From Ignavibacterium sp. (GTDB lineage: Bacteria; Bacteroidota; Ignavibacteria; Ignavibacteriales; Ignavibacteriaceae), in the NCBI RefSeq assembly GCF_025998815.1, contig NZ_AP026678.1, positions 1,736,001 to 1,800,000 on the forward strand: DNA of 64,000 nucleotides, given 5' to 3'. Each line of letters starts with the position of its first letter. The stretch's first letter is position 1. The notes under the pieces were generated by a model. That model was not told where the DNA came from and did not search any database. It was given only the letters and a program-made list of their open reading frames with translations. This document shows positions 26,841-35,180 of this stretch, one piece after another. The position numbers were made by a program, and so were the translations under genes.

Positions 26841-28310
26841 TTATTCTGTGGTTTTCAATCCCAGCTCTTTTGCCATTCTGTGATAATTCGGTGGCGCAAG
26901 TCCTAATTTTCTTGCTGCTTCAGTATCTGAATTCGAATTCATTCTTACAAATCTGAAATATCTTTCACGAATTAACTTTTCAAAATCTTTCAATGGAAGA
27001 ATGCTACCCGGATTGAAAAGGTCGACAAGATTTGAATCAACCTGACCTTGGGACAATTCTCCAACGCCAATTGCTCTTCTTGCAAGCGCTGGTGTAACTA
27101 CAGATTCAGCATGAAATAAAATCCGCTGAACAACATTTTTCAGTTCCCGAACATTTCCGGGCCAATCATAATTCAGAAATACTTTAAGAGTTTCTTCCGG
27201 TATTTCCGGTTTCTCCCTTCCCATATCAACACTTATGTTCGAAAGGAAATAATCAACCAGTAAAGGAATATCAGAAGCTCGTTTTTTCAAGTCCGGAACA
27301 AAGATTGGCAATACATTTAATCGATAATAAAGATCCTCTCTGAATCTTTTTTCTTTAACTTCTTCTTCGATGTTTCTGTTTGTTGCTGCAATTATTCGTA
27401 CATCAACTTTTATTTTTTCTGTTCTTCCGATTTTTTCAATTTCACCATCCTGAATCACTCTCAATAATTTTACCTGTGCACTCAAAGGCAACTCAGTAAC
27501 TTCATCAAGAAAAATTGTTCCGTGATGAGCTATTTCAAATAATCCTGGTTTCTTTTTATCAGCTCCGGTAAAAGCCCCCTTTTCATAACCAAACAGTTCA
27601 CTTTCTACCAATTGACTTGGCAAACTGCCGCAATTTATAATCACAAAGTTTTCATATTTCCTGTCGCTTCGGTAATGAATATTGTAAGCAACTAATTCTT
27701 TTCCCGTTCCAGATGCACCGCGAATCAAAGTATTAACATTACTTTTGGCAAATCTGTTAATCTCCTCTTTCAATTCTTTCATTATCGGTGATTCACCAAT
27801 AATCTGTTTTTGAAAAAGAATATCCTCAACATTTCTTCTCAGCTTTAACTGCGAACGATATCTTTCTCTTTCTAAGAGTGATTTTTCGTAAGCATTAAAA
27901 AGACTCATTAAAAAATCTGTTGGCTGATAAATATAGTCTTCAATATCGCCGGGATATTTTGTGCAGTACCAAAATGCTCCTGCTTTTATAAGTTTATTTG
28001 CAAAATTGTAATCAGAAATGTTGACTGTCATTTTAGTAATGACAATAATCTGAACAGTACTATCAATTTCCTTAATCCTCTGAATTAAAGATTCTCCCAT
28101 TAATCCACCGGCAATCTGATAATCCATTATTACAACATCAACATCGCCTTTATTGGATTGCAGGAATTCAACTGCAGCTTTTCCATTAGAAACAGTTTCA
28201 ATGATTCTTATTCTGCTGCTGAAAGGTGAGATAGTATTTTTCACTCTCCGGACATCAAACTCTTCATCCTCAATTAGAAGTATGTTAATATTTTTTTCTT
28301 CGAAAATCAT
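26841..28310 (-). CDS. Sigma-54-dependent response regulator (NtrC family)
   Basis: A 489-residue bacterial enhancer-binding protein. Receiver domain (about 9-130) with acidic pocket IEDEE and phospho-acceptor Asp63 in VIMDYQ; AAA+ domain (about 170-405) with Walker A RGASGTGKE at 197-205, ESELFGYEKGAFTGA (sigma-54 contact loop 245-250) and Walker B FLDEV; Fis-type helix-turn-helix at the C-terminus (about 445-485; SDTEAARKLGLAPPNYH). GAFTGA is intact, so it should activate sigma-54 RNA polymerase. It is the third gene of the SBP-kinase-regulator cassette, 9 bases after the kinase. I infer it binds the tandem 15-bp sites in this region. Confidence 0.93.
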   Translation of the reverse strand: MIFEEKNINILLIEDEEFDVRRVKNTISPFSSRIRIIETVSNGKAAVEFLQSNKGDVDVVIMDYQIAGGLMGESLIQRIKEIDSTVQIIVITKMTVNISDYNFANKLIKAGAFWYCTKYPGDIEDYIYQPTDFLMSLFNAYEKSLLERERYRSQLKLRRNVEDILFQKQIIGESPIMKELKEEINRFAKSNVNTLIRGASGTGKELVAYNIHYRSDRKYENFVIINCGSLPSQLVESELFGYEKGAFTGADKKKPGLFEIAHHGTIFLDEVTELPLSAQVKLLRVIQDGEIEKIGRTEKIKVDVRIIAATNRNIEEEVKEKRFREDLYYRLNVLPIFVPDLKKRASDIPLLVDYFLSNISVDMGREKPEIPEETLKVFLNYDWPGNVRELKNVVQRILFHAESVVTPALARRAIGVGELSQGQVDSNLVDLFNPGSILPLKDFEKLIRERYFRFVRMNSNSDTEAARKLGLAPPNYHRMAKELGLKTTE

Positions 28311-28319
28311 ATTATCACT

Positions 28320-29804
28320 TTAGTTATTAATGATTATTGTAAATCTGCAACCGCACTGAGGTAAATTTTCTGCGTCAATATTCCAACCGCATCTTCTTGT
28401 CATTTCATAAGCAATATAACATCCATAGCCTGAATTTTGTAAACCTTGTGTTTTGGTTGTTGTGTTCTCGACAAATAAAAGTTTCATATTGTTTTCATTT
28501 ACTTCAAGAAGTTCCGGTGCAATTCCTTTTCCGTTGTCTTCAATATGAATGTAAGATTTGTTGGTTGAAGAATCATATTTTGTTCTGACTATAATCAAAA
28601 GATTACTTTCACCGCCGTGGTCAATGCTGTTCTGAATTAATGGTTCGATTATTTCCCAAATCACAAATTCATTCACATTCACAATGGGAAGATTGTTATC
28701 CGGTTCAAAATTTATTTTGAATGCTGTTGACTGCGACGAAATTCTGAGAAAGATATTATAGATTATGAATTTTATTACTTCATTCAAATCTGTTCTGAAC
28801 ATCGGATTTCTGATAGTCTGAACCGGAGGATCAAACCATTTCATATCATAGATTACTCTGGAAATAAAATTGGAATATTTAGATACTCTGAATTTTATCT
28901 CATCGATATTTTTATCTGAGAGGGTTCTCAAATCTTCTTTTATAAAGCCCATTATCTTTTCAGCTTTATGATGAGTGTGATAAATTCTTTTAGTAAAGAT
29001 TAATTCCTTTTCATAATTGATTTGTTTTTTGAGATTTTCTTCATGTTCTTCAAATAACATTTTTTGTGCTGCGTCTCTTTCCTTTACAGTGTATGATGAA
29101 ATAAAGTACATCGCAAGCAAACCGAGCAAAATTAATGAAAGATAAATCACTGAAGTTTCATCATAATTGCTGATCACCTGATTACTTATAGAACTGAAAT
29201 CAGGAGTGTTTCGAAGATATACAGCACCAAGATATTCTCCTTTAATTACGAAAGGAACAAAAGTGTTAAAAGTTCTTCTTTCTGTAATGATGCTTGTTAT
29301 CTGTTCGGTTAGTTTTAAACTATCTTCAACAGCCCTATACATTCTTATTATTTCATCATTATCTCCCTTTACTGCGGCATCTTTAAAATCTTTTTCGATT
29401 AAAATACTGTATAATGTCTTTCCATCTTCAATTTTAATGATTCTATCCTTTTCTCTTACAAGCAAACAAAGATTGGTTATATTATGACTAAGTTGTTGCT
29501 GACTGAAAATAATTTCAAACGATTGTATGATTTTATTACGCTGCTCAGCATCTTGTTTATCAGTTTTGCTAATCGATTCAATCACAAGCTCCAATGCAGT
29601 AGCCGTAAGATTTGCAATCTCTTCAGCAGATTCCTTCTGATACCATTCCTGAGTTGTGGTAAGAAAATTTTTTATCGCAGCTTTATTGATAAATGAAACA
29701 ATCAATTGAAAGATGAAAAGTATGAGAAACAAAACTGTTACATGCTTAAACTCAAAGTGATATTCTTTAATCTTTTCAAATATTTTTTTTCGATTATCTG
29801 CCAT
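28320..29804 (-). CDS. Membrane sensor histidine kinase with divergent phosphoacceptor region
   Basis: A 494-residue sensor kinase: TM1 (about 21-40), periplasmic sensor of about 175 residues, TM2 (about 218-238), coiled-coil-like linker, dimerisation region and HATPase domain (about 375-494). ATP-binding boxes are clear: N box IIEPLIQNSIDHGG, G1 IEDNGKGIAPEL and G2 SGYGCYIAYEMTRR. The usual H-E-x-x-P phosphoacceptor motif is missing; the best candidate is the cluster RIYHTHHKAEK at about 273-283. Its start overlaps the stop of the binding-protein gene by 1 base and the regulator follows 9 bases later. Partner of both, by context. Confidence 0.88.
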   Translation of the reverse strand: MADNRKKIFEKIKEYHFEFKHVTVLFLILFIFQLIVSFINKAAIKNFLTTTQEWYQKESAEEIANLTATALELVIESISKTDKQDAEQRNKIIQSFEIIFSQQQLSHNITNLCLLVREKDRIIKIEDGKTLYSILIEKDFKDAAVKGDNDEIIRMYRAVEDSLKLTEQITSIITERRTFNTFVPFVIKGEYLGAVYLRNTPDFSSISNQVISNYDETSVIYLSLILLGLLAMYFISSYTVKERDAAQKMLFEEHEENLKKQINYEKELIFTKRIYHTHHKAEKIMGFIKEDLRTLSDKNIDEIKFRVSKYSNFISRVIYDMKWFDPPVQTIRNPMFRTDLNEVIKFIIYNIFLRISSQSTAFKINFEPDNNLPIVNVNEFVIWEIIEPLIQNSIDHGGESNLLIIVRTKYDSSTNKSYIHIEDNGKGIAPELLEVNENNMKLLFVENTTTKTQGLQNSGYGCYIAYEMTRRCGWNIDAENLPQCGCRFTIIINN

Positions 29805-31117
29805 CAGTCAATTACGATTTTCTCTGATATTTTTTCAGAAGCCAGCTTAACTGCATCGTCAATGCTGATTTCATTCTTAAGTGCTTTGTTAATGTAAAAT
29901 GAAAGTATATCAGAAACATTTGTGTATTCTTCAAGAAATGGTCTGTAAACACCAGTTCTGAAAAGATTATCATAATATTTTAACTCAGAGTGATTCTTAG
30001 TAAATGATAAATCCTGATATAATGATTTAATCACTGGTAAAAAATTTTCTTCTTCATAAAGAATTTTCTGTGCTTCGTCGCTGAGAATAAACTCGAGGAA
30101 TTTCATAACCTCCGGAATTCTTTCCGAATATTTTGAAACCATAAGATTCCATCCACCAAAAACTGCAGCTGGTTCTGAACCTGCGATATGAGGCAGCGGA
30201 GCTCTTTTGATATTTGATTTAAGATTTTCACTCAGATAATTATTATCATCGCTAAGGAAATTAGGCCAGCCACGAACAGCGAAAGAATTATTGTTTACAA
30301 AGAACTGATAACTATTGTTTTCTCTTAAATCAGTTACGGCTTCTGGTGATGACTTTTTATTATAAATTAAATCGTGAAGAAACCCGATTGCCTTTCTTGT
30401 GTTTTGTTCATCGAGTTTCAATTGTTCTTTCTCTTCTATTATTCTGCTATTCAGATTAGACATTATTTCAGTAAAAGAACACAATAAACCTTCATAATCA
30501 TCCGCCTGAAAAATATAAAAGTTATTATTTGGTGTTTTTAATTTTTTCTGCAATTCGAAAAATCTTTCCCAGGTAATTGATGATGCGAGTTCAGTTGAAA
30601 ATTCCTGATAATCCGGAAGTTGCTTCAGCATATCATCGCGATAAAACATCAGGGCAATATCAATATAAAGAGGTAAAGCATAAAGTTTATTATCATATAA
30701 ACAGGATTTTAAAGCATAAGGCAGAAGGTTATTAACTTTTTGTGAGTCAATCATTGAATCGAGTGGAAGACACCATTTTGCGAATCTCGGAACCCATATA
30801 ATATCCACACTGAAGACATCTATGCGATTACTTTTACTTCTCAGATACCTTGCTAAAAGTTCTTTTCTCTCATTTGTACTGAATTTTTCAAATGGAAGAT
30901 TAATAGTTTCAACCTTAATCTGACCTTCAAACTTCTTATTAAACTTATCAATTATTTTCTGATGTGCTCTGGAAATGTTATCTGCAAAATAAATTGTTTT
31001 TACTTTGCCTTTTTGATTATCAACTGCATTTGGTGAAAAAACAAAAGTGAACAGAATAAAGACTGTTACCAGAATTGTGCTTATGATTATATAAAAAACT
31101 TTTTCCAGACTTAACAT
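29804..31117 (-). CDS. Membrane-anchored family 1 sugar-binding protein (sensory)
   Basis: A 437-residue extracellular solute-binding protein of family 1 (maltose/trehalose-binding type; LPLYIDIALMFYRDDML, AVFGGWNLMVSKYSE, KFLEFILSDEAQKIL). The N-terminus is a long hydrophobic segment (about 7-28) without a lipobox or clear cleavage site, so it may stay anchored in the inner membrane. There are no ABC permease genes nearby; instead it is translationally coupled to the histidine kinase. It most likely presents bound glucan oligosaccharide to the kinase sensor domain, like ChvE with VirA. A -7-type box at 31146-31153 probably drives the cassette. Ligand identity is inferred from context only. 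Confidence 0.88.
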   Translation of the reverse strand: MLSLEKVFYIIISTILVTVFILFTFVFSPNAVDNQKGKVKTIYFADNISRAHQKIIDKFNKKFEGQIKVETINLPFEKFSTNERKELLARYLRSKSNRIDVFSVDIIWVPRFAKWCLPLDSMIDSQKVNNLLPYALKSCLYDNKLYALPLYIDIALMFYRDDMLKQLPDYQEFSTELASSITWERFFELQKKLKTPNNNFYIFQADDYEGLLCSFTEIMSNLNSRIIEEKEQLKLDEQNTRKAIGFLHDLIYNKKSSPEAVTDLRENNSYQFFVNNNSFAVRGWPNFLSDDNNYLSENLKSNIKRAPLPHIAGSEPAAVFGGWNLMVSKYSERIPEVMKFLEFILSDEAQKILYEEENFLPVIKSLYQDLSFTKNHSELKYYDNLFRTGVYRPFLEEYTNVSDILSFYINKALKNEISIDDAVKLASEKISEKIVID

Positions 31118-31145
31118 AAACCACTACTCACTTAAATAACACCTG

Positions 31146-31153
31146 CAAATATA
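31146..31153 (-). promoter_or_regulatory. Candidate -7 box for the sensory cassette
   Basis: Minus-strand TATATTTG fits the TAnnTTTG consensus and ends 29 bases before the ATG at 31117. This suggests the sensor genes are transcribed by the primary sigma factor, unlike their proposed targets. Confidence 0.4.
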
Positions 31154-31197
31154 GAACAGTTAAAAATCTTTTTACTCACTATTCATCAGTCATTAAT

Positions 31198-31234
31198 TTA
31201 TCATTTTAATAACCTGCAATTATTAAAATAATAA
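31198..31234. promoter_or_regulatory. Tandem 15-bp operator pair in the SBP/MFS divergent spacer
   Basis: TTATCATTTTAATAA (inverse TTATTAAAATGATAA) at 31198-31212 and TTATTAAAATAATAA at 31220-31234, starts 22 bp apart, fully intergenic. The second copy is identical to 26814-26828. Its centre is 80 bases upstream of the candidate -24 element at 31295, a normal distance for an enhancer-binding protein. Confidence 0.5.
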
Positions 31235-31294
31235 CTTCAGATAAAACAAACTTGCAAAGATTTATTAACTAAGTTATTTCTTAATGACTTTTGC

Positions 31295-31310
31295 AGGCAC
31301 AATAATTGGA
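31295..31310 (+). promoter_or_regulatory. Candidate sigma-54-like -24/-12 element upstream of MFS operon
   Basis: AGGCACAATAATTGGA keeps GGCAC, GG-N10-G spacing and the TTG of the -12 element; the -12 dinucleotide is GG instead of GC. A start would fall about 40 bases before the ATG at 31362. Confidence 0.38.
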
Positions 31311-31361
31311 AAAATCTTTTCATTTAAAAGTAATTATTCGAAAATTTATCTGGAGTAACTG

Positions 31362-32696
31362 ATGGCATCAACACCTTCATCTACAGTTAACAGTTCAGCT
31401 GCTAATACTGGTAATCAGAGAAATTATTTACCGGAATTAACTATTCTCACTTCTCTGTTTTTTATGTGGGGATTTCTTACTTGTCTTAACGATATTCTGA
31501 TTCCTCATTTACAAAATGTTTTTGAACTGAATTACTTCCAATCAATGCTGGTTCAGTTTACATTTTTCCTTGCATACTTCTTAATTTCTCTTCCTTCAGG
31601 AAAACTTGTTGAAAAGGTTGGATACAAAAAAGGGATTGTTATTGGTTTGGTTACTGCAGGAATCGGAACACTGATTTTTTATCCTGCAGCAGGTTTAAGA
31701 TCTTATCCGGTATTTCTTCTTGCTTTCTTTATCCTCGCATCAGGAATAACCTTACTTCAGGTTGCTGCAAATCCTTATGTAACAATTTTAGGAAAACCGG
31801 AAACAGCGTCATCAAGATTAAATCTTACACAAGCATTTAACTCACTTGGAACAACAGTAGCTCCCTATTTCGGCTCGCTGTTAATATTATCAACTGCAGT
31901 TAAAACAGCAGAAGAACTCAGTAAAATGTCTCCTGCTGAAGTTGAGGCATACAAAGCAGCCGAAGCAGCAGCTGTTCAATATCCATATCTTGGACTTGCG
32001 GCAGTTCTTTTTATTATCGCTGCAATTTTTGCTGTAATAAAACTTCCGCAAATTGAAGCAAGCACGGTTCAGTCCGGTGATGGCAATGGAAACTATGATG
32101 AAATTCACGATAGTGCCTGGGGTTATAAACATCTTCTTTTAGGTGCAATCGGAATTTTTGTTTATGTGGGTGCTGAAGTTGCCATTGGAAGTTTTCTGGT
32201 AAAATATTTTGTTTCATTGGATAGTTCAATGCTTGAAATGGAAGCAGGAAAAATGGTTTCGTTTTACTGGGGTGGTGCAATGGTAGGTAGATTTATTGGT
32301 TCGGCTGTTCAAAGAAAAATAAAACCCGGAACTGTTCTCGGATTTAATGCAATTATGGCTTCGTTACTTGTCATTATTTCTATGATCTCTGATGGCAAAG
32401 TTGCTATGTGGTCAATTCTTCTTGTTGGATTATTTAATTCAATAATGTTCCCAACTATTTTCTCACTTGCAATTCGTGGATTAGGAAAACACACCGGACA
32501 GGCATCAGGAATTCTTTGTATGGCAATTGTAGGTGGTGCTGTAATACCTGTTATTCAAGGTTTGATTGCAGATTCAATTGGAATTCATCACGCATTTATA
32601 CTGCCAGTGCTTTGTTATTTGTTCATAGCTTATTATGGATTCAGAGGTAGTGTTCCTTCATTCGAAAAAGCAGCTCTTGCAGTCGAGGTAGACTAA
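31362..32696 (+). CDS. MFS sugar transporter, FucP/GluP-like
   Basis: A 444-residue inner-membrane proton/sugar symporter of the fucose/glucose-galactose (FHS) branch of the major facilitator superfamily, with 12 predicted helices. Signatures are [18 protein letters not shown] at the first helix, [14 protein letters not shown] near residue 145 and [19 protein letters not shown] near 165. It likely imports glucose. Start supported by TGGAG eight bases upstream. Its stop overlaps the ROK kinase start by one base, coupling uptake and phosphorylation. First gene of the plus-strand glucan operon, downstream of the operator pair at 31198-31234. Confidence 0.92.
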   Translation: MASTPSSTVNSSAANTGNQRNYLPELTILTSLFFMWGFLTCLNDILIPHLQNVFELNYFQSMLVQFTFFLAYFLISLPSGKLVEKVGYKKGIVIGLVTAGIGTLIFYPAAGLRSYPVFLLAFFILASGITLLQVAANPYVTILGKPETASSRLNLTQAFNSLGTTVAPYFGSLLILSTAVKTAEELSKMSPAEVEAYKAAEAAAVQYPYLGLAAVLFIIAAIFAVIKLPQIEASTVQSGDGNGNYDEIHDSAWGYKHLLLGAIGIFVYVGAEVAIGSFLVKYFVSLDSSMLEMEAGKMVSFYWGGAMVGRFIGSAVQRKIKPGTVLGFNAIMASLLVIISMISDGKVAMWSILLVGLFNSIMFPTIFSLAIRGLGKHTGQASGILCMAIVGGAVIPVIQGLIADSIGIHHAFILPVLCYLFIAYYGFRGSVPSFEKAALAVEVD

Positions 32697-33673
32697 TGAG
32701 TAAAAACAAATTAGTGCTTGGCGTTGATGTTGGTGGCACTAACACTGTTTTCGGTCTGGTTGATCAGCTTGGGAATGTTTTTCTAATTGACTCAATTCCC
32801 ACTCAAGCAGAAATCTCAGCAGAAAATTTGTTCTCAAGACTTTTTGAGAAATTCAAAGAGCTATCTAAAGATGTTAAAGAAGAATTTGAATTAGTTGGAA
32901 TAGGTATTGGTGCACCAAATGCAAATTATTATAAAGGCACAGTAGAAAATCCACCAAACCTTAATTGGGGATATGTAGATGTAATCTCTTTAATAAAAAA
33001 TTATTCATCAGTTCCTGTTGCTTTAACCAATGATGCAAATGCAGCTGCTTTGGGTGAAATGTATTACGGAGCAGCTAAAGGAATGAAAGATTTCATCGTA
33101 ATAACTTTGGGAACTGGCTTAGGAAGTGGAATTGTAGTTAACGGAAATCTTGTCTATGGTCATGATGGTTTTGCGGGAGAAATCGGACACACAATTTACG
33201 ATCCTCAGGGAAGACAGTGTGGTTGCGGAAGAAAAGGTTGTCTTGAGACTTATGCATCGGCACCTGGAATTAAAAGAACCGTGATGGAACTTATTGCAAA
33301 TACCAATTTTAAGAGCAAACTTCGTTCGGTTAGTTATGAAAGTCTGGATGCAAAACTTATTACTGAACTTGCTTTGCAAGGTGATAGGATAGCACTGGAA
33401 GCTTTTGATTTCACAGCAAGAGTGCTTGGAATTAAACTCGCTGATGCAGTTGCACATACAAGTCCTGAAGCAATAATACTCTTTGGTGGACTTGCAAACG
33501 CCGGCGATTTATTGTTAGTTCCAACTAAAAAATATCTTGAAGAAAATGTTTTTCATGTTTTCAGAAATAAAGTTAAGATATTAAAGTCTGAACTCAATGA
33601 AGGAAAATCCGCTGTACTTGGTGCTGCAGCACTAATATGGCACGAGCTTAACACTATGGTAATAACCCAATAA
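32696..33673 (+). CDS. glk: ROK-family glucokinase
   Basis: A 325-residue sugar kinase of the ROK family. N-terminal ATP-binding motif GVDVGGTNTVFGLV, second phosphate motif ITLGTGLGSGIVV, catalytic Asp in LTNDANAAALGE, and the ROK zinc site GHTIYDP then CGCGRKGCLETYAS. Expected to phosphorylate glucose imported by the preceding MFS carrier, in the cytoplasm. No DNA-binding domain is present, so it is a kinase and not a NagC-type repressor. Start ATG overlaps the transporter stop (TAATG), and its own stop overlaps the start of a small ORF in the same way. Confidence 0.93.
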   Translation: MSKNKLVLGVDVGGTNTVFGLVDQLGNVFLIDSIPTQAEISAENLFSRLFEKFKELSKDVKEEFELVGIGIGAPNANYYKGTVENPPNLNWGYVDVISLIKNYSSVPVALTNDANAAALGEMYYGAAKGMKDFIVITLGTGLGSGIVVNGNLVYGHDGFAGEIGHTIYDPQGRQCGCGRKGCLETYASAPGIKRTVMELIANTNFKSKLRSVSYESLDAKLITELALQGDRIALEAFDFTARVLGIKLADAVAHTSPEAIILFGGLANAGDLLLVPTKKYLEENVFHVFRNKVKILKSELNEGKSAVLGAAALIWHELNTMVITQ

Positions 33674-33825
33674 TGAATTTGTTGAAAAGAATATTTTTAT
33701 CTATCAGGAATTACTTTAAAGCCGAAACTGAAAAGGTTGTGCTTCAACAAAAGACTTGTCATCACTGCGCTTCGAGAGGAGTATTCATTTATCCGGAAAT
33801 CAAAAAAGATGAAAAAAATAAATAA
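33673..33825 (+). CDS. Small CxxC protein of unknown function
   Basis: A 50-codon ORF (MNLLKRIFLSIRNYF ... VVLQQKTCHHCASRG ... KKDEKNK) starting at the ATG that overlaps the ROK stop (TAATG) and ending 17 bases inside the GH5 gene. It is basic and has one CHHC motif that could bind a metal or act as a redox pair; no second Cys pair is present. Translational coupling at both ends is the main evidence that it is real. I do not recognise a family. It could instead be chance reading of a spacer. Confidence 0.5.
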   Translation: MNLLKRIFLSIRNYFKAETEKVVLQQKTCHHCASRGVFIYPEIKKDEKNK

Positions 33826-35038
33826 CTTTCTGTTTTTTTTAATTGCTTCCCTGTTAATTATCATTTCAACAGATGCCTATTCACAATCAAAAAATTTCTT
33901 CTCTGTAAAAGGAAAAGAAATAATTGATCAGGGCGGAAATCCAATTCTACTTAAGGGTATTAATCTTGGTAACTGGCTTGTACCGGAAGGTTATATGTTC
34001 CACTTCAGTAAAATTAATTCTCCACAATTCATATACTTATTTTTCAATACTCTTATTGGATATGAAGAGGCGAATAAATTTTGGGAAGAATTCAGAAAGA
34101 CTTATATCACCAAAGAAGATATACATTTTATAAAATCACTGGGGTTTAATAGTGTAAGAATTCCTTTCAACTATCGTTTGTTCATCACTGATTATCCCTT
34201 TTATGAACTTAAGGGTGTTGGATACCAACTACTCGATAGCGTAATAAGCTGGTGCAAACAGGAAAATCTTTATGTAATTCTTGATATGCATTGCGCACCG
34301 GGAGGACAAACCGGCGATAATATTGACGACAGTTTTGGCTATCCGTTTCTTTTTGATAGTCCTCTTGCTCAGGAACACACAACTCAAATATGGAAGCGAT
34401 TAGCAGAGATTTATAAAGATGAAGAAATCGTGATCGGTTATGATTTACTGAATGAACCAATTGCCCACTACTTTGATGTTGACAGATTAAAACCACTGCT
34501 TGAACCTCTTTATAAAAAAATAACAACCGCCATTAGAGAAGTCGATTCTAACCATATTATTTTTCTTGGTGGAGCAATCTGGGACAGCGATTTTTCGATT
34601 TTCAACAAACCATTCGATGATAAACTTGTTTATACATTTCATAAATATTGGACTGAACCAACTCAGAATGTAATTCAAAGTTATATTGATTTCAGAGACA
34701 AGTACAATGTCCCTATCTGGCTTGGTGAATCGGGTGAAAATACAAACGAATGGATAACCGAGTTCAGAATTGTTCTCGAGAAAAATAATATCGGCTGGTG
34801 TTTCTGGCCTTATAAAAAATTGGATAACGAAAGAGGTGTTGTCTCAATCAGGCATCCTTCAAATTATGATTTGATAAAAGATTTTGCCGAATCTTTCGAA
34901 CTTTCTTACAGTTATATAAGAGATAACAGACCTGATAAACACAAAGTAAGAGAAATACTTAAGAATTATCTGGAGAATTCTAAAATTCAAAATTGTATTA
35001 TTAACAAAGATTACATAAAAGCTTTGGGACTTAAATAA
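33809..35038 (+). CDS. GH5 beta-glucanase/glucosidase without sorting domain
   Basis: A 409-residue GH5 enzyme with a signal peptide (1-25) and one catalytic barrel. Acid/base is Glu216 in YDLLNEPIAHYF and nucleophile Glu307 in IWLGESGENT; LDMHCAPGGQTGDN matches its paralogue at 6875-8884. It has neither CBM nor sorting domain, so it is probably periplasmic and acts on imported oligosaccharides while the paralogue works outside. I place the start at the ATG at 33809, which gives a clean signal peptide MKKINNFLFFLIASLL; the earlier in-frame GTG at 33737 lies inside the small CxxC ORF and would spoil the signal. Confidence 0.9.
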   Translation: MKKINNFLFFLIASLLIIISTDAYSQSKNFFSVKGKEIIDQGGNPILLKGINLGNWLVPEGYMFHFSKINSPQFIYLFFNTLIGYEEANKFWEEFRKTYITKEDIHFIKSLGFNSVRIPFNYRLFITDYPFYELKGVGYQLLDSVISWCKQENLYVILDMHCAPGGQTGDNIDDSFGYPFLFDSPLAQEHTTQIWKRLAEIYKDEEIVIGYDLLNEPIAHYFDVDRLKPLLEPLYKKITTAIREVDSNHIIFLGGAIWDSDFSIFNKPFDDKLVYTFHKYWTEPTQNVIQSYIDFRDKYNVPIWLGESGENTNEWITEFRIVLEKNNIGWCFWPYKKLDNERGVVSIRHPSNYDLIKDFAESFELSYSYIRDNRPDKHKVREILKNYLENSKIQNCIINKDYIKALGLK

Positions 35039-35123
35039 AATTAATCAACCTCAAGCCAGCAAACATTTTTACAAATCTATCAAGTAATAGGTTTAATTAT
35101 CGATCAAATATTCTGAAATGATT

Positions 35124-35159
35124 TTATTATTTTAATTTGGTTAGTTCATAAAATAATAA
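35124..35159. promoter_or_regulatory. Weak, degenerate version of the tandem operator pair
   Basis: TTATTATTTTAATTT (35124-35138) and TTCATAAAATAATAA (35145-35159) each differ at two or three positions from the 15-bp unit, with starts 21 bp apart. It lies only 22 bases before the next ATG, too close for an enhancer acting on a promoter between them. May be chance in AT-rich DNA. Confidence 0.2.
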
Positions 35160-35180
35160 TTTAATGTTATTCAAGATTAT

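Noticed and set aside
29804-31117. Part of an ABC sugar importer
   Set aside because: No permease or ATPase genes on either side and direct coupling to a kinase gene; an unlinked permease cannot be excluded.
33119-33457. 112-residue minus-strand Cys-rich ORF
   Set aside because: Antisense to the ROK kinase zinc-motif region; Cys richness comes from complementing common codons.
32696-33673. NagC/XylR-type ROK repressor
   Set aside because: No N-terminal winged-helix DNA-binding domain; the protein begins directly at the ATP-binding motif.
33737-33808. N-terminal extension of the second GH5 from GTG
   Set aside because: Would place 24 residues before a good signal peptide and overlaps the small coupled ORF in another frame.
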